The translations under genes were made by a program, and so were the position numbers. Below, in pieces: positions 53,645-62,182 of a stretch of DNA of 64,000 bases (within the stretch, counting starts at the first letter, position 1; every line of letters begins with the position of its first letter). The notes below the pieces were generated by a model that was not told the DNA's origin, did no database searches, and worked only from the letters and a program-made list of their open reading frames with translations. This DNA comes from CALSMU01 sp965230225 (GTDB taxonomy: Bacteria; Bacteroidota; Bacteroidia; Flavobacteriales_D; Parvicellaceae). The stretch is taken from positions 496,001 through 560,000 of the forward strand of contig CBDDKM010000006.1 of NCBI GenBank assembly GCA_965230225.1, read 5' to 3'.

Positions 53645-55231
53645 TCAACTTATTGAATCTTTAGTTAACTGATCATTTACTGTTCTCCAAATTCCCAATG
53701 GATTAGAATTTTGCAATGAAATTGGCAAGAACTCATCCGGCCAATTTTGGTAGCAAACCGGACGAACAAATCGCTTAATTGCAGCCGTTCCAACCGATGT
53801 AAAATGACCATTAGTGGAGCTTGGATATGGACCTCCGTGATGCATGGAACCACATACCTCCACACCAGTAGGAACATTGTTCAAAATCAATCTACCAACA
53901 CGCTCTTTTAATTCATCGATGGTTTCTGTAAAGTTCGACAAATCACTTCCTTCCGCCATGATAGTACCAGTCAACTGACCATTTAAGACTTTTACTACCT
54001 CTAATAAATCTTCTTCGTTGGCACATTTTACCAATAAGCTATAGGGACCAAAGATCTCTTCGTGCAAAATAGGATTTGCCAAAAATTCTTTACTGCTAAC
54101 CGTTGCCAGCACTCCTCCTGCTTCTACTTTCCCTGAAGAGTCTTGTTTGCACAACACCTCTACTCCTGCCTGGTCAATTGCATGATTGGCACCACTTTCA
54201 AAGTTCTCTTTAATGCCCTGATTTAACATGGTTGCAGGCTGTATTGTTTGAAGAGCTTCCGACAGGCTATTGGCAAACAAAGTAAAGTCCTCGTTTTCTA
54301 TCCCTATGATTAACCCGGGATTGGTACAAAATTGTCCCACTCCTAGTGTAATGGAGCCTGCATAGGTTTTTGCCAGGGTTTCTGCATTGTTTTTTAATGC
54401 TTCCGGTAAGATTAATACAGGGTTAACGCTTCCCATTTCGGCATATACAGGAATTGGAGTTTCTCTTTTATTGGCTAAATCAAACAAAGCTCTACCACCA
54501 GACAAGGATCCGGTAAAGCCAACAGCCTTAACTGAAGGATGTTTTACCAATTCTACTCCAACCCCTATAGAGTTATCCTGCAATAAAGAAAATACACCAT
54601 CAGGCATTTCGGAATTAATTGCCGCTTGTCTTATAGCATTTCCTACCAACTCACTGGTGGCAGGGTGGCTTGGATGTCCTTTTACAATCACAGGGTTTCC
54701 TCCTGCTAAAGCTGATGCAGTATCTCCACCAGCCGTAGAAAAAGCCAACGGGAAATTACTCGCTCCAAACACAACTACAGGACCAATTGACTCTAACACT
54801 TTTCTAATGTCTGCTTTTGGTAACGGCTGTCTATCAGGAATTGCTGTATCTATTGTTGCTTCTACCCAAGAACCATCTCTTACCAATCTGGCAAACATTC
54901 TAAGTTGATTACATGTTCTTCCTCTTTCTCCCGTTATTCTTCCTTCCGGTAATCCGGATTCTGCACATGCTGCTTTTACTAACTGTTCTCCTAAAGCTTC
55001 TATTTGTGTGGCTATTTCATCCAAAAAAGAAGCTACCTTTTCTGGGCTCTTCTTTTTATATTCTTTATAAGCCTTACTTGCTTTTTCTACAGCCTTGTTT
55101 ACCTCTTCTGTTGTTGCTTTAGTAAACACATGCTCAGTATGCTCTCCAGAAGCAGGGTTAACTGCTTTGTAGGTTACGCTTCCCTCAGAAGAATTTTCCT
55201 GACCAATAATATTTTGTCCGGTTATACTCAT
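53645..55231 (-). CDS. 2-oxoglutarate semialdehyde dehydrogenase (NADP+)
   Basis: 528 residues, ALDH superfamily. The catalytic Cys is in 'SITLGVGQFCTNPGLII' and the Glu in 'VYAEMGSVNPVLI'; the cofactor segment is 'GPVVVFGASNFPLAFSTAGG'. The GQFCTNPG form and the length fit alpha-ketoglutaric semialdehyde dehydrogenases, which catalyse the last step of hydroxyproline breakdown. The ATG overlaps the stop of the deaminase gene (TAATG). It is distinct from pruA at 57283, which uses glutamate semialdehyde. Confidence 0.92.
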   Translation of the reverse strand: MSITGQNIIGQENSSEGSVTYKAVNPASGEHTEHVFTKATTEEVNKAVEKASKAYKEYKKKSPEKVASFLDEIATQIEALGEQLVKAACAESGLPEGRITGERGRTCNQLRMFARLVRDGSWVEATIDTAIPDRQPLPKADIRKVLESIGPVVVFGASNFPLAFSTAGGDTASALAGGNPVIVKGHPSHPATSELVGNAIRQAAINSEMPDGVFSLLQDNSIGVGVELVKHPSVKAVGFTGSLSGGRALFDLANKRETPIPVYAEMGSVNPVLILPEALKNNAETLAKTYAGSITLGVGQFCTNPGLIIGIENEDFTLFANSLSEALQTIQPATMLNQGIKENFESGANHAIDQAGVEVLCKQDSSGKVEAGGVLATVSSKEFLANPILHEEIFGPYSLLVKCANEEDLLEVVKVLNGQLTGTIMAEGSDLSNFTETIDELKERVGRLILNNVPTGVEVCGSMHHGGPYPSSTNGHFTSVGTAAIKRFVRPVCYQNWPDEFLPISLQNSNPLGIWRTVNDQLTKDSIS

Positions 55232-56157
55232 TAGCTTAATATTGATTCTGTTAGTACCTCTGGCAACTCTGGTCGGATGGCTATGGAATCTTCAATCACC
55301 TTCAACACTTGTCTTCTTTCCTCTCCAATTAATGGTAACCTAGGCTTTCTAACATGCTCAGTTCCCAATCCTGTAGCTACTTCCGCCAACTTAATGTTCT
55401 GTACCAGTTTTGCGTTAATGTCTAATTCCAATAAAGGTAAAAACCATTGGTAAATCTTCACTGCTTCGGTAACGCGTTCTGCTTTAACCAGGTTAAAAAT
55501 GGTAGTAGTTTCCTTTGGAAAAGCACAAACCAATCCTGCTACCCAACCATCTGCTCCAAGCACTAAACTCTCTAAAGCAAGGGTATCCACACCAGAAAGT
55601 ATTTTAAAACGATCACCAAATCGATTTCTCATTCGGCTTACATTGCTAATGTCTCTGGTAGACTCTTTAACTGCCTGAATGTTTTCACATTCTGCTAATT
55701 CTTCAAACATATCGAGGGTAACCTCAATTTTATAATCAACCGGATTATTATAAACCATTATCGGCAGTGGAGTTGAATTGGCTACTTCTTTAAAGTAAGC
55801 CACAGTTTCGCGATCATCCGCTTTATAGCGCATCGGTGGTAACATCATTAATCCTGATGCTCCGTTTTCTTCAGCTTGCTTAGCAGCATGAATTGCTCCC
55901 TTTGTAGTCTGCTCAGCAATGTTCATGATTACAGGAATGCTATCTCCTACCGTTTCAACAGCAACTTTTAGTAAAGTGTTTTTCTCTTCTTCTGATAAGG
56001 TACTAGCTTCTCCAAGAGTTCCTCCCAATACAATGGCATGTACTCCTGCATCCAATTGAGCTTTTATATTGTGAACGAATGCAGGGATATCTAATTCATC
56101 GTTCTCTGTAAACTTAGTGGTGACAGCGGGGTAAACCCCTTTCCAGGTGACTTTCAT
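55231..56157 (-). CDS. Pyrroline-4-hydroxy-2-carboxylate deaminase (DHDPS/NAL superfamily)
   Basis: 308 residues. The N-terminus 'WKGVYPAVTTKFTENDELD' and 'GVHAIVLGGTLGEASTLSEE' are DapA/NanA-type; 'PLPIMVYNNPVDYKIEV' holds the family Tyr and 'CENIQAVKESTRDISN' the Schiff-base lysine. Superfamily members include dihydrodipicolinate synthase, but the operon with the epimerase and semialdehyde dehydrogenase makes the hydroxyproline-pathway deaminase the best call: it converts pyrroline-4-hydroxy-2-carboxylate to 2-oxoglutarate semialdehyde and ammonia. First gene of the four-gene operon, with promoter box at 56193-56200. Confidence 0.88.
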   Translation of the reverse strand: MKVTWKGVYPAVTTKFTENDELDIPAFVHNIKAQLDAGVHAIVLGGTLGEASTLSEEEKNTLLKVAVETVGDSIPVIMNIAEQTTKGAIHAAKQAEENGASGLMMLPPMRYKADDRETVAYFKEVANSTPLPIMVYNNPVDYKIEVTLDMFEELAECENIQAVKESTRDISNVSRMRNRFGDRFKILSGVDTLALESLVLGADGWVAGLVCAFPKETTTIFNLVKAERVTEAVKIYQWFLPLLELDINAKLVQNIKLAEVATGLGTEHVRKPRLPLIGEERRQVLKVIEDSIAIRPELPEVLTESILS

Positions 56158-56192
56158 TATTGTTGTTTTGAGTTAATGTATTAATTCAAGAC

Positions 56193-56200
56193 CAAAGGTA
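56193..56200 (-). promoter_or_regulatory. Candidate -7 promoter box of the hydroxyproline operon
   Basis: TACCTTTG (TAnnTTTG) on the minus strand, ending 35 nt before the ATG at 56157. It shares a 152-bp divergent region with the AraC gene; the upstream TTTG is only 15 nt away, too close for the usual -33 spacing. Confidence 0.45.
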
Positions 56201-56282
56201 TTGGGTTCCATCAGCCAAAGATTAGATAAAGTTAACTACACATGATACTATTTTACCCTATTAAATTACTTTACTAGATAAT

Positions 56283-56304
56283 ATGGGTAATATTTACCAT
56301 ATTT
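56283..56304. promoter_or_regulatory. Imperfect palindrome next to the AraC gene, putative regulator site
   Basis: A 22-bp imperfect palindrome (halves ATATGGGTAAT and ATTTACCATAT, 9 of 11 pairs) ends 5 nt before the AraC ATG. A related TACCC...TATTA sequence occurs at 56256-56265. It overlaps a near-consensus -7 sequence (CATATTTG), so it may mediate autoregulation or operon control. Confidence 0.4.
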
Positions 56305-56309
56305 GATTC

Positions 56310-57182
56310 ATGAAACCCGTTCATTTCAAAGTACCTAAGATCCAAAATGAGTCCATCTTAATCCAGGTGGATCGTGAATCCTATTTCTACGATTTCCTTC
56401 ATTTCCACGAAGAAATACAACTCTCCTGCATTGTATCCGGAGAGGGAACCAGATTTGTTGGCGACAGCATTGACAGCTTTTCTCCCGGAGATGTATACCT
56501 ATTAGGAACCAACTTACCACATGTATTCAGGTGCGACCCTGAGTACTACAAAAAGGATTCGGAACTAATGGCTCATGACATACTGGTCTTCTTCAACAAG
56601 GAAACATTTGGAAGTGAATTCATCTCCATTCCGGAAATGAAAGAAATCAACTACTTAATAGAATTGTCTCAGAGGGGGCTATTGATTACTGGAGAAACGG
56701 GAATTAAAATTGCTCAGGAATTGCAAAACATAGAGAAATTAGGAGGATTTGAAAGACTTATGAAGCTTCTTTCTATGCTCCAGTTAATTGCTCAGTCTGG
56801 AGAGTACGAGCAGATTTCGAACATTGGGTACTCTAAGCCACAAAAAGCACTACACAGTAAAAGACTGAATGACATTTTTGATTTTTTAATGGAGCATTTT
56901 CACGAAGAAATTAAACTGGAGGATGTTGCCTCTGTTGCCAATATGACTCCTACTGCATTTTGTCGTTTTTTTAAGCATCGAACCAAAAAAACATTTTCAC
57001 TATTTCTAAATGAACTAAGAGTTAGTCATGCCTGCAAAATACTGATGGAAGAAGATGTATCCATCTCTGAAGCTGCCTATAGATGTGGTTATAATAACAT
57101 TTCGAATTTTAACAGACAATTTAAGGCCATTAAGGAATGTACCCCTAAAGAATTTACAGAACGATATAAAATTGCTCAATGA
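56310..57182 (+). CDS. AraC family transcriptional regulator
   Basis: 290 residues. The N-terminal cupin-like ligand-binding domain (about 1-150, 'LHFHEEIQLSCIVSGEGTRF' and 'PGDVYLLGTNLPHVFRC') is followed by the C-terminal double helix-turn-helix (about 190-288, 'LEDVASVANMTPTAFCRFFK', 'ISEAAYRCGYNNISNFNRQF', 'CTPKEFTERYKIAQ'). Its divergent position across from the catabolic operon makes it the likely regulator of hydroxyproline use, perhaps sensing hydroxyproline or a pathway intermediate; that is inference. It is followed in the same direction, 100 bp on, by pruA. Confidence 0.92.
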   Translation: MKPVHFKVPKIQNESILIQVDRESYFYDFLHFHEEIQLSCIVSGEGTRFVGDSIDSFSPGDVYLLGTNLPHVFRCDPEYYKKDSELMAHDILVFFNKETFGSEFISIPEMKEINYLIELSQRGLLITGETGIKIAQELQNIEKLGGFERLMKLLSMLQLIAQSGEYEQISNIGYSKPQKALHSKRLNDIFDFLMEHFHEEIKLEDVASVANMTPTAFCRFFKHRTKKTFSLFLNELRVSHACKILMEEDVSISEAAYRCGYNNISNFNRQFKAIKECTPKEFTERYKIAQ

Positions 57183-57282
57183 TTGAACCCATGGTTAATA
57201 AATTTCCTCATTTACAGGCTTGTTAATTTTTAGGTTCTATTAAATTCGTGCAATTATTTACAAATAATCTAAACTTTACCAT

Positions 57283-58911
57283 ATGTCAAACGGTGTTTAT
57301 ACTGTACCATTTCCGGCAAACGAACCTGTTAAAGGTTACGCTCCGGGATCAGCCGAAAGAGATAGTCTTTTAGCTAAATACAAAGAAATGTACAATCAGG
57401 ATCCTATTGATGTTCCTATGTACATTGGAGGGAAGGAAGTAAGAACGGAGAACAAGAAGCGTATGGCTCCTCCACACGATCATGCACATACACTAGGTCA
57501 TTTTAACTACGGAACCAAGGAACACGTTTCTCAAGCTATTGATGCAGCACTTGCCGCACGTAAAGCCTGGTCTGAAATGCCATGGGAACACCGTGCTTCT
57601 ATTTTCTTAAAAGCTGCTGACTTATTAGAAGGTCCTTTCAGAGATGAAATGAATGCTTCTACCATGTTGGCTCAATCTAAGAATGCTATGCAAGCAGAAA
57701 TTGATGCTGCTTGTGAGTTGATCGATTTCTTCCGTTTTAATGTTGCTTACATGCAACAAGTATACGAAGACCAACCAGAATCTAATCCAGGAATGTGGAA
57801 CCGATTAGAGTATAGAGCAATGGAAGGATTTGTATTTGCAATTACTCCATTTAACTTTACTTCTATTGCCGCTAACCTTTGTGCTGCACCAGCCATGATG
57901 GGTAATGTAGTTGTTTGGAAGCCGGCAGACACTCAAGTATATTCTGCAGAAGTAATTATGAAGTTATTTAAGGCTGCAGGACTTCCTGATGGTGTTGTGA
58001 ACATGGTTACTGTTGACGGACCAGAAGCTGGAGAAGTGGTATTTAACCACCCAGATTTCTCAGGACTTCACTTTACAGGATCTACAGCTGTATTTAAACA
58101 CCTGTGGAAGACGATTGGAACAAACATAGATAAGTACAAGTCTTACCCTAGAATCGTTGGAGAGACAGGAGGAAAAGACTTTATCATCGCTCATAAATCA
58201 TCTACACCTGCTGAGGTAGCAACTGCAATTACCCGTGGAGCATTCGAATTCCAGGGGCAAAAATGTTCTGCTGCATCCAGAGTATACTTACCTTCTAACA
58301 TTGCTGATGAAGTAATTAGTATTGTTAAGGAACAAGTTGGTTCATTTAAAATGGGAAGCCCAGATGACTTTTCTAACTTTATCAATGCGGTAATCGATGA
58401 GCGTTCGTTCGATAAGATTGCCAGCTACATTGAGTACACTAAAGAAAGAGAAGATGCTGAGATTATTTGCGGAGGAAACTACGATAAGTCTAAAGGTTAT
58501 TTTATTGACCCTACTGTAGTTGTAACTACCAATAGTGCGTATAGAACCATGTGCGAAGAAATATTCGGACCTTTTGTTACTATATATGTATACGAGGCTG
58601 ACAAGTGGGAAGAAACTCTTGAGGTATTAGATCAAACATCTGAATACGCACTTACAGGAGCTATTTTCTCTAACGACAGATACGCCATTGATTCAGGAAT
58701 GAAGAAATTGGTTAACTCTGCCGGTAACTTCTATATTAACGACAAACCAACCGGAGCTGTTGTTGGACAGCAACCATTTGGTGGAGCGAGAGCTTCAGGA
58801 ACCAATGATAAAGCTGGTTCTTACTTGAACTTAGTTAGATGGGTATCGCCTAGAACTATTAAGGAAACCTTTGTTCCTCCTATGGACTACAGGTACCCAT
58901 TTTTAGGATAA
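57283..58911 (+). CDS. pruA: L-glutamate gamma-semialdehyde dehydrogenase (P5C dehydrogenase)
   Basis: 542 residues, ALDH superfamily; oxidises glutamate semialdehyde from proline to glutamate. The catalytic Cys is in 'FQGQKCSAASRVYLP' and the Glu in 'IVGETGGKDFII'. The C-terminal 'NDKPTGAVVGQQPFGGARAS' and the N-terminus fit the stand-alone P5CDH form (about 540 residues). No PutA-type proline dehydrogenase is fused or adjacent. It shares the region with the hydroxyproline genes and is followed by a strong terminator. The near-match TAAATTCG at 57241-57248 may be its -7 box. Confidence 0.95.
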   Translation: MSNGVYTVPFPANEPVKGYAPGSAERDSLLAKYKEMYNQDPIDVPMYIGGKEVRTENKKRMAPPHDHAHTLGHFNYGTKEHVSQAIDAALAARKAWSEMPWEHRASIFLKAADLLEGPFRDEMNASTMLAQSKNAMQAEIDAACELIDFFRFNVAYMQQVYEDQPESNPGMWNRLEYRAMEGFVFAITPFNFTSIAANLCAAPAMMGNVVVWKPADTQVYSAEVIMKLFKAAGLPDGVVNMVTVDGPEAGEVVFNHPDFSGLHFTGSTAVFKHLWKTIGTNIDKYKSYPRIVGETGGKDFIIAHKSSTPAEVATAITRGAFEFQGQKCSAASRVYLPSNIADEVISIVKEQVGSFKMGSPDDFSNFINAVIDERSFDKIASYIEYTKEREDAEIICGGNYDKSKGYFIDPTVVVTTNSAYRTMCEEIFGPFVTIYVYEADKWEETLEVLDQTSEYALTGAIFSNDRYAIDSGMKKLVNSAGNFYINDKPTGAVVGQQPFGGARASGTNDKAGSYLNLVRWVSPRTIKETFVPPMDYRYPFLG

Positions 58912-58927
58912 AAATCATTCATCAATG

Positions 58928-58960
58928 AAAAAGGCCCACTCATCCAAGTGGGCTTTTTTT
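58928..58960 (+). terminator. pruA terminator
   Basis: An 11-bp stem (AAAGGCCCACT... / AGTGGGC..., one G-U pair) with a 6-nt loop CATCCA, ending in a run of eight T; 16 nt past the pruA stop. Confidence 0.85.
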
Positions 58961-59067
58961 ATACTTGTTATTGCCCTATTCGAACTAAAATTCCCCAACG
59001 TTAATCCATTTATTTAAACAGAATTGACTCGGTAGCGTAACAGAATGTGATCCTAAACCGAGTTAGA

Positions 59068-59490
59068 ATGCCACAATCTACTACAACACCAGAGCCGACC
59101 ATGCAGTTAGAAATCCACAACGGATTGCTAACTCAATTTCCAAACGGAATACTTCAATTCGAAAAGAAACCAGAAATTTCGGAGTCCACTCCGGAAGGTA
59201 CAAAAGCACTATACGACGGAATTGTTCAGATTCAAAAAGATGAAAAAACTCCAATTCTAATTAATCTAATTGGATTAAAAGACCTTAAAATGGAGTGTAA
59301 ACTGTTTTTAATGAACAAATTACCAGACCATGCTACAGCAGTTGCATTTATTATAGATAATTCCCCATTGATGCGATATAACTTTAACATGTCAAACTAC
59401 CTCCGCATCAAAACTATCCCTATGAGCCATTTTCATGACAAAGACGAAGCTCTTGAATGGTTATATTCGTACCTTTCCAGTGCGAAGTGA
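59068..59490 (+). CDS. STAS-like hypothetical protein
   Basis: 140 residues from ATG 59068, no signal peptide. The pattern of a beta strand with 'LEIHNGLLTQFPNGILQFE', then 'KTPILINLIGLKDLKMECKL' and a C-terminal 'HFHDKDEALEWLYSYL' resembles SpoIIAA/STAS-fold proteins of Bacteroidota. The final motif is like the 'F-x-x-x-x-x-A-x-x-W-L' ending of that group. No phosphorylatable serine site is clear. Alternative starts are GTG 59047 and ATG 59101. Its stop overlaps the GTG of the downstream phosphatase gene. Function unknown. Confidence 0.7.
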   Translation: MPQSTTTPEPTMQLEIHNGLLTQFPNGILQFEKKPEISESTPEGTKALYDGIVQIQKDEKTPILINLIGLKDLKMECKLFLMNKLPDHATAVAFIIDNSPLMRYNFNMSNYLRIKTIPMSHFHDKDEALEWLYSYLSSAK

Positions 59491-60140
59491 TAAAAGCAGT
59501 AATATATGATATGGATGGGCTCCTGATTGATTCGGAGCCTTTTTGGCGTGAAGCCGAAACCAAAGTTTTTCAGTCCATTGGGCTACCATTTAACCACAGC
59601 ATGTGTCGCCAAACCATGGGGATGCGTATTGATCAGGTTGTTGAGTATTGGCACAGGATTTTTAACTGGGTGTCTCCTTCTGTTGAAGAAGTAACCAGAA
59701 ATATCATAGAAGAACTAATTGCTCTGGTAAAAAAGGATGGCAAGCTACTTCCAGGTGTTCTGCAATCCATTGAGTATTTTAAATCTCATCAAATTCCTTT
59801 GTCCATCGCTTCTTCTTCCACCATGGAGATCATTGAAGCAGTTGTAGACACTTTAGACATTCGACATCATTTTGATATTATTCATTCTGCGGAATTTGAA
59901 AAATACGGAAAACCACACCCACAGGTATTCCTGACAACAGCCGAAAAACTAAATACTCATCCTGAAAACTGTCTTGTTTTTGAGGACTCTAAGCACGGTA
60001 TGATTGCCGGATTATCAGCTAGAATGAAAGTAATTGTAGTTCCTGAAAACCCAGAACAGGACCAACCATGGCATCACCTTGCCGATTTAAAACTGAATAC
60101 ATTACTAGACCTTCCGAAAGACCTTTTGAACTCCCTTTAA
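59487..60140 (+). CDS. hxpB: HAD-family sugar phosphatase, HxpB-like
   Basis: 217 residues, cytosolic. HAD motif I 'IYDMDGLLIDSEPFW' (nucleophile Asp), motif II 'LSIASSSTME', motif III 'KYGKPHPQVF' and motif IV 'VFEDSKHGMIAG' are all there. The start and 'QTMGMRIDQVVEYWHRIF' match E. coli HxpB (YniC), a hexitol/2-deoxyglucose-6-phosphatase. The start is GTG 59487, overlapping the upstream stop (GTGA); an ATG 30 nt further upstream would add ten residues before the family start. Coupled to the STAS-like gene. Confidence 0.87.
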   Translation: MIKAVIYDMDGLLIDSEPFWREAETKVFQSIGLPFNHSMCRQTMGMRIDQVVEYWHRIFNWVSPSVEEVTRNIIEELIALVKKDGKLLPGVLQSIEYFKSHQIPLSIASSSTMEIIEAVVDTLDIRHHFDIIHSAEFEKYGKPHPQVFLTTAEKLNTHPENCLVFEDSKHGMIAGLSARMKVIVVPENPEQDQPWHHLADLKLNTLLDLPKDLLNSL

Positions 60141-60215
60141 AGTACGTAATCGCTAGGATTAGAATTGCTTTAATGCATGTCTCCATCGACCTTTGAAAAA
60201 ACAAATTACAAGTCG

Positions 60216-61253
60216 ATGAAAACGGTATTTATAATCATTTTGGCCACTATTACTTATACTTTACCTGCTCAGAAAAACCTGGTTATTGAAGGGGGAAGTG
60301 TGAGAGGCATTGCCTACGTTGGAGCATTGGAAGAATTAGAGAACAATGGAGTAATGGAAAACATTGAAAATGTTTCCGGGACTTCGGTTGGAGCCATTGC
60401 TGCCAGTTTAATTGCAACCGGATACGACGCTCAGGAAATGAAGGAAATAACCAGTCATTTAAACATTAAAAAATTCAACGATGGCAGAGGTATTTTTGTT
60501 GGTGGATCTTACAGAATGGCTAAAAAATATGGCTGGTACCGAGGCGACAAACTGGAAAAATGGCTCAATGAACTCTATTTTGAAAAAACTGGAATATCCA
60601 ACATCACTCTTCAGCAACTCTATGATTTGAGCAAAGAAAAGGAAGAGGTGAAAGCACTGTATGTAACTGCAACCAATCTAACAACCCAAACCTGGATGCC
60701 TATCTCACACAGGGAATATCCCAACATGCAAGTATCTACAGCAGTTAGAATCTCAGCAAGTGTACCCATGTACTTTACAGCCATATTTATGAATGATGAG
60801 GGGGAAATATTCAGAAAGAATAAAAAGAATGAAAACTTAATGGTCTTAGTGGATGGTGGAATTTTAGCCAATTACCCCATCTCCATATTTGATGATCAGT
60901 ACCCAAAGAACCAAACACTTGGATTAAGGCTAGAACGCGAAGAACAATTGGTAAATGACACTTCCCATGTTAGGGTTCTTGCTCCTTATGAGATTAATAA
61001 CATTCAGAATTACGTTGGTGCATTTTACAACATTGTAATCGAAAATCTCAATAGAAATCAACTCACCGAAGAAGACTGGGCCAGAACCATTTCCATTAGT
61101 ACCAGCGGAATTGGTAACCGCATTAGAAAACTTAAACCAGACGAAATTGATGGTTTGATTGAAGGAGGTAGAACCGCTACGAGAAATTACTACGAATCCT
61201 TGTCCAGACAAGACGCTTCCAACTCATTTAATTCTCGACAAAACGGTAAATAA
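60216..61253 (+). CDS. Exported patatin-like phospholipase
   Basis: 345 residues. The signal peptide (MKTVFIIILATITYTLPAQ) is followed by the patatin oxyanion segment 'LVIEGGSVRGIAYVGALEEL', the nucleophile elbow GTSVG (Ser57) and the Asp motif 'LVDGGILANYP'. Patatins hydrolyse phospholipids or acyl lipids with a Ser-Asp dyad. The ATG at 60216 is preferred to an upstream ATG 39 nt away because it begins the signal peptide. Its last 64 bp overlap the convergent GSCFA gene. No T9SS domain. Confidence 0.9.
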   Translation: MKTVFIIILATITYTLPAQKNLVIEGGSVRGIAYVGALEELENNGVMENIENVSGTSVGAIAASLIATGYDAQEMKEITSHLNIKKFNDGRGIFVGGSYRMAKKYGWYRGDKLEKWLNELYFEKTGISNITLQQLYDLSKEKEEVKALYVTATNLTTQTWMPISHREYPNMQVSTAVRISASVPMYFTAIFMNDEGEIFRKNKKNENLMVLVDGGILANYPISIFDDQYPKNQTLGLRLEREEQLVNDTSHVRVLAPYEINNIQNYVGAFYNIVIENLNRNQLTEEDWARTISISTSGIGNRIRKLKPDEIDGLIEGGRTATRNYYESLSRQDASNSFNSRQNGK

Positions 61254-62182
61254 GAGTGATTATCGGAGAGCTTTTTGATTTTTTCGATAAGTGTTTTCAG
61301 GAATTTTTGATGTTCCAGAGAGTCTGGCTTTATAGGTCGGTGATTCACCCCTTGAATGATTTTTCCAATTTCTTTATTTAAATCTCTAGTAGCATTAGAG
61401 AAATAGGTTGCTCCAAACTTCTCCCACACAAATTTGATCGCCTGATCGTTAGGGTGTTGTAAATCCTCTTTAAAGAAACGATAATCTCTAAGTTCATCAA
61501 TGACTAATTCGTAAGATGGAAAATACTCCACTCCTTCTCTACTCACTAATTCATTTACGGCTAATAACAGTGTTGATTTACTCAGGTTATTGTCTTGAGC
61601 CCCATCCTTCCCATGACGTACCGGACTAACGGTAAACAAGAATTTAGCTTTAGGATTGATAACTTGTAAATCATTTATCAACTTAGAATACAATGCAACG
61701 ATGTCTTTTACCTCTAATAATTCTCGGCTAAATTGAGCGTTAGGAATTTTATGGCAATTGGATACTACCCGATCTTGTTCGAGGTGCTTATACACCCAGG
61801 CTGTACCGAAGGTAAAGCAAATGAAGTTTGCCTTCTTGATATGGTTTTTTGCTTTTTGTAATTGATCATTGATGTGTTCTAAAACACCTTCTGCATTCTC
61901 ACCAGAGAAATCTCCATGATGATCAAAACTGTGATACAGGCCATTGTGCTGTACTAAGTTTTCTTCTGCGTAAGCATCAATTTCAATAATTTTTCGAATG
62001 CAATTTGCTACGGAAACAGGGTTAAACAGAATTCCAAAAGGGTTAATCAGGGCATCAAATTTATTCTTCACCAATTGATTACCAATGTTTTCTGAAAAAC
62101 ACGAACCAATCATAAAAATGCTATCCTGATGTGAAATGGAAAAATTGGATGTTGGAATGGATACTTCCGCTCTGAATTTCAT
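61190..62182 (-). CDS. GSCFA domain protein
   Basis: 330 residues. 'SIFMIGSCFSENIGNQLVKN' holds the GSCFA motif that names the family, and 'LFTVSPVRHGKDGAQDNNLS' and 'YFPSYELVIDELRDYRFFKE' followed by a histidine match its conserved blocks. The fold is SGNH-hydrolase-like, with the Ser and His in those motifs; the substrate is unknown. I chose ATG 62182 (MKFRAEVSIPTS), the usual family start, over a start 19 codons upstream. The stop lies inside the patatin gene, giving a 64-bp convergent overlap. Confidence 0.9.
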   Translation of the reverse strand: MKFRAEVSIPTSNFSISHQDSIFMIGSCFSENIGNQLVKNKFDALINPFGILFNPVSVANCIRKIIEIDAYAEENLVQHNGLYHSFDHHGDFSGENAEGVLEHINDQLQKAKNHIKKANFICFTFGTAWVYKHLEQDRVVSNCHKIPNAQFSRELLEVKDIVALYSKLINDLQVINPKAKFLFTVSPVRHGKDGAQDNNLSKSTLLLAVNELVSREGVEYFPSYELVIDELRDYRFFKEDLQHPNDQAIKFVWEKFGATYFSNATRDLNKEIGKIIQGVNHRPIKPDSLEHQKFLKTLIEKIKKLSDNHSYLPFCRELNELEASCLDKDS

